Assembly: GCA_024274995.1 (NCBI GenBank)
Contig: JAJSAA010000216.1
Span: forward strand, 1 to 7,049
Reading direction: 5' to 3'
Length of the DNA stretch: 7,049 bases
DNA from: Deltaproteobacteria bacterium
GTDB taxonomy: Bacteria; Desulfobacterota; Desulfobulbia; Desulfobulbales; VMSU01
Shown: piece by piece, positions 5,921-7,049 of the stretch
How positions within the stretch are numbered: the first letter of the stretch is position 1
Layout: each line of letters starts with the position of its first letter
Made by a program: the position numbers and the translations under genes
Notes under the pieces: model-generated
Seen by the model: only the letters and a program-made list of their open reading frames with translations
The model's database searches: none
What the model was told of the DNA's origin: nothing

Positions 5921-5956
5921 TAGTACCTAACCCGTGACTGGTAATTATTATTGTTA

Positions 5957-7049
5957 TTACGATTTTTTAAGCTTAAATTTTCGCATCTTATATTGCAGCA
6001 GACTTTTGGTAATGCCAAGATTTCTCGCCGCCTGCGCCTGAACAAAATCCGCTTCCTTAAGTGCCCGGCTGACCATTTTTTTCTCAATGGCATCCAGCAC
6101 CTCAGGCAGCCTGCCGTTCAGAGATATCCCCTCTACCAGCGATGATCCATGCTTACCCTTCCCCTCTGCGCCCTCAATATTCAAATCATCCGGCTCAATT
6201 TCATCTCCCCGGCACATGATGGCAGCCCGTTCAATGGCATTCTCCAGCTCCCGGACATTTCCCGGCCAGGGAGCGCGGATTAAGGCCTGCAGGGCTGCCG
6301 GACTTATTGCCAACCCCGTCCGGCCGGCCTGTTCTCCATATTTTTTAACAAAATGTTCCGCCAAAAGTGGTATATCATCACTTCTCTCCCGTAGAGGTGG
6401 AATAACAATACTGACCACGTTCAGACGGTAAAAAAGATCCTGCCGAAAGAGTTTTTCATGCACCTCATTCTGCATATTTTTGTTGGTGGCAGCCACAATA
6501 CGGACATCTACCTTAATAGTTTTATTCCCCCCCAAACGCTCAATGGTCTTTTCCTGCAGAACCCGCAGAAATTTGGCCTGTAAAGCCAGGGGCATCTCAC
6601 CAATCTCATCGAGAAACAAGGTGCCGGTATCAGCCGCCTCGAACTTACCTTTACGCATGGCTACCGCCCCGGTAAAGGCCCCGCGTTCATGACCGAAAAG
6701 CTCGCTTTCCAGCAGACTTTCGGGCAGAGCGGCACAATTCAGGGAGAGAAAGGGCCGCCCGGCTCTGGGGCCTTGATAATGCAGAGCCCGGGCCACCAGC
6801 TCCTTACCAGTACCAGATTCACCGGAGACCAGCACCGTACTGGGAGTTGGTGCCACCCGGCTGATAAGTTCATAAATATCACGCATGGCCCGGCTCTTGC
6901 CGATTATCCCTTCGAAGCTGTAGCGGCCGCGAATCTCCCGTTGCAAACGGCGGTTCTCCTGAGCCAGAGCGCTATGTTCCAGGGCCTTATTGATACTTGC
7001 CAGTAATTCATCGTTATTAAAGGGTTTGGTAATGTAGTTGAAGGCCCCG
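5957..7049 (-). CDS. NtrC-type sigma54-dependent response regulator, C-terminal part (cut by right edge)
   Basis: This is a transcription activator that uses ATP to open sigma54-RNA polymerase promoters. The frame is open to the window edge; 363 residues are visible. Residues 1-25 are the end of a receiver domain (GAFNYITKPFNNDELL, with the conserved Lys-Pro at 8-9), followed by a coiled linker (LAQENRRLQREI). The AAA+ domain has Walker A GESGTGKE (76-83), the sigma54-contact loop GAFTGA (123-128), Walker B TLFLDE (143-148), putative arginine fingers in FRQDLFYRLN (201-210) and WPGNVRELENAIERA (261-275). The C-terminal Fis-type helix-turn-helix (about 325-360, QAQAARNLGITKSLLQYKMRKFKL) ends in KKS. 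The TTG at 6944-6946 is not the start, because receiver residues precede it in frame. The phospho-acceptor Asp and any partner kinase lie outside the window. queA follows 56 bases downstream. Target genes unknown; no sigma54 promoter was found in this window. Confidence 0.95.
   Translation of the reverse strand, partial: GAFNYITKPFNNDELLASINKALEHSALAQENRRLQREIRGRYSFEGIIGKSRAMRDIYELISRVAPTPSTVLVSGESGTGKELVARALHYQGPRAGRPFLSLNCAALPESLLESELFGHERGAFTGAVAMRKGKFEAADTGTLFLDEIGEMPLALQAKFLRVLQEKTIERLGGNKTIKVDVRIVAATNKNMQNEVHEKLFRQDLFYRLNVVSIVIPPLRERSDDIPLLAEHFVKKYGEQAGRTGLAISPAALQALIRAPWPGNVRELENAIERAAIMCRGDEIEPDDLNIEGAEGKGKHGSSLVEGISLNGRLPEVLDAIEKKMVSRALKEADFVQAQAARNLGITKSLLQYKMRKFKLKKS

Noticed and set aside
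5957..6946. TTG at 6944-6946 as the start of the sigma54 activator
   Set aside because: The frame continues upstream to the window edge and encodes the end of a receiver domain (YITKPF), so the protein starts outside the window.

Overview
The window looks like chromosomal DNA from a Gram-negative, Deltaproteobacteria-like organism (Desulfobacterota, possibly Desulfobulbales-like). This is inferred from gene content: an aconitase close to the mitochondrial type, a chemoreceptor with no evident HAMP module, a small periplasmic c-type cytochrome, an outer-membrane barrel resembling the DUF3373 family, and an NtrC-type sigma54 activator. No rRNA or other taxonomic marker is present, so the assignment is tentative. 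Genes use moderate-GC codons and the spacers are clearly AT-rich.

Layout. 1-658 (minus): N-terminal 219 residues of aconitate hydratase, cut by the window edge. 659-912: divergent AT-rich spacer with a plausible sigma70 promoter for the rightward genes. 913-4519 (plus): a probable three-gene operon of methyl-accepting chemotaxis protein, monoheme cytochrome c (GTG start) and outer-membrane beta-barrel protein, with gaps of 41 and 62 bases and no terminator between them. 4520-4829: convergent spacer filled with nested inverted repeats. 4830-5900 (minus): queA, of normal length for the family. 5957-7049 (minus): C-terminal part of an NtrC-type response regulator, open to the right edge and probably co-transcribed with queA.

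How the genes may work together. The rightward operon joins an inner-membrane sensor, a periplasmic electron carrier and an outer-membrane channel. This suggests sensing plus uptake or respiration of an electron acceptor or solute, but the ligand cannot be read from sequence. The leftward pair (regulator, queA) has no obvious functional link beyond shared orientation and a 56-base gap.

Most notable find. The convergent spacer holds two related, oppositely oriented, non-coding elements of 97 and 91 bp (4562-4658 and 4743-4833). Their ends read GTAACTRTT, and the second is flanked by a perfect 8-bp duplication (CTTTTTTC). GTAA ends and 8-bp duplications are the hallmarks of IS66-family transposition, so these look like IS66-type MITEs. 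The second sits exactly on the stop codon of queA, and its terminal GTAA regenerates the same AGG-TAA end, so the insertion left the protein unchanged.
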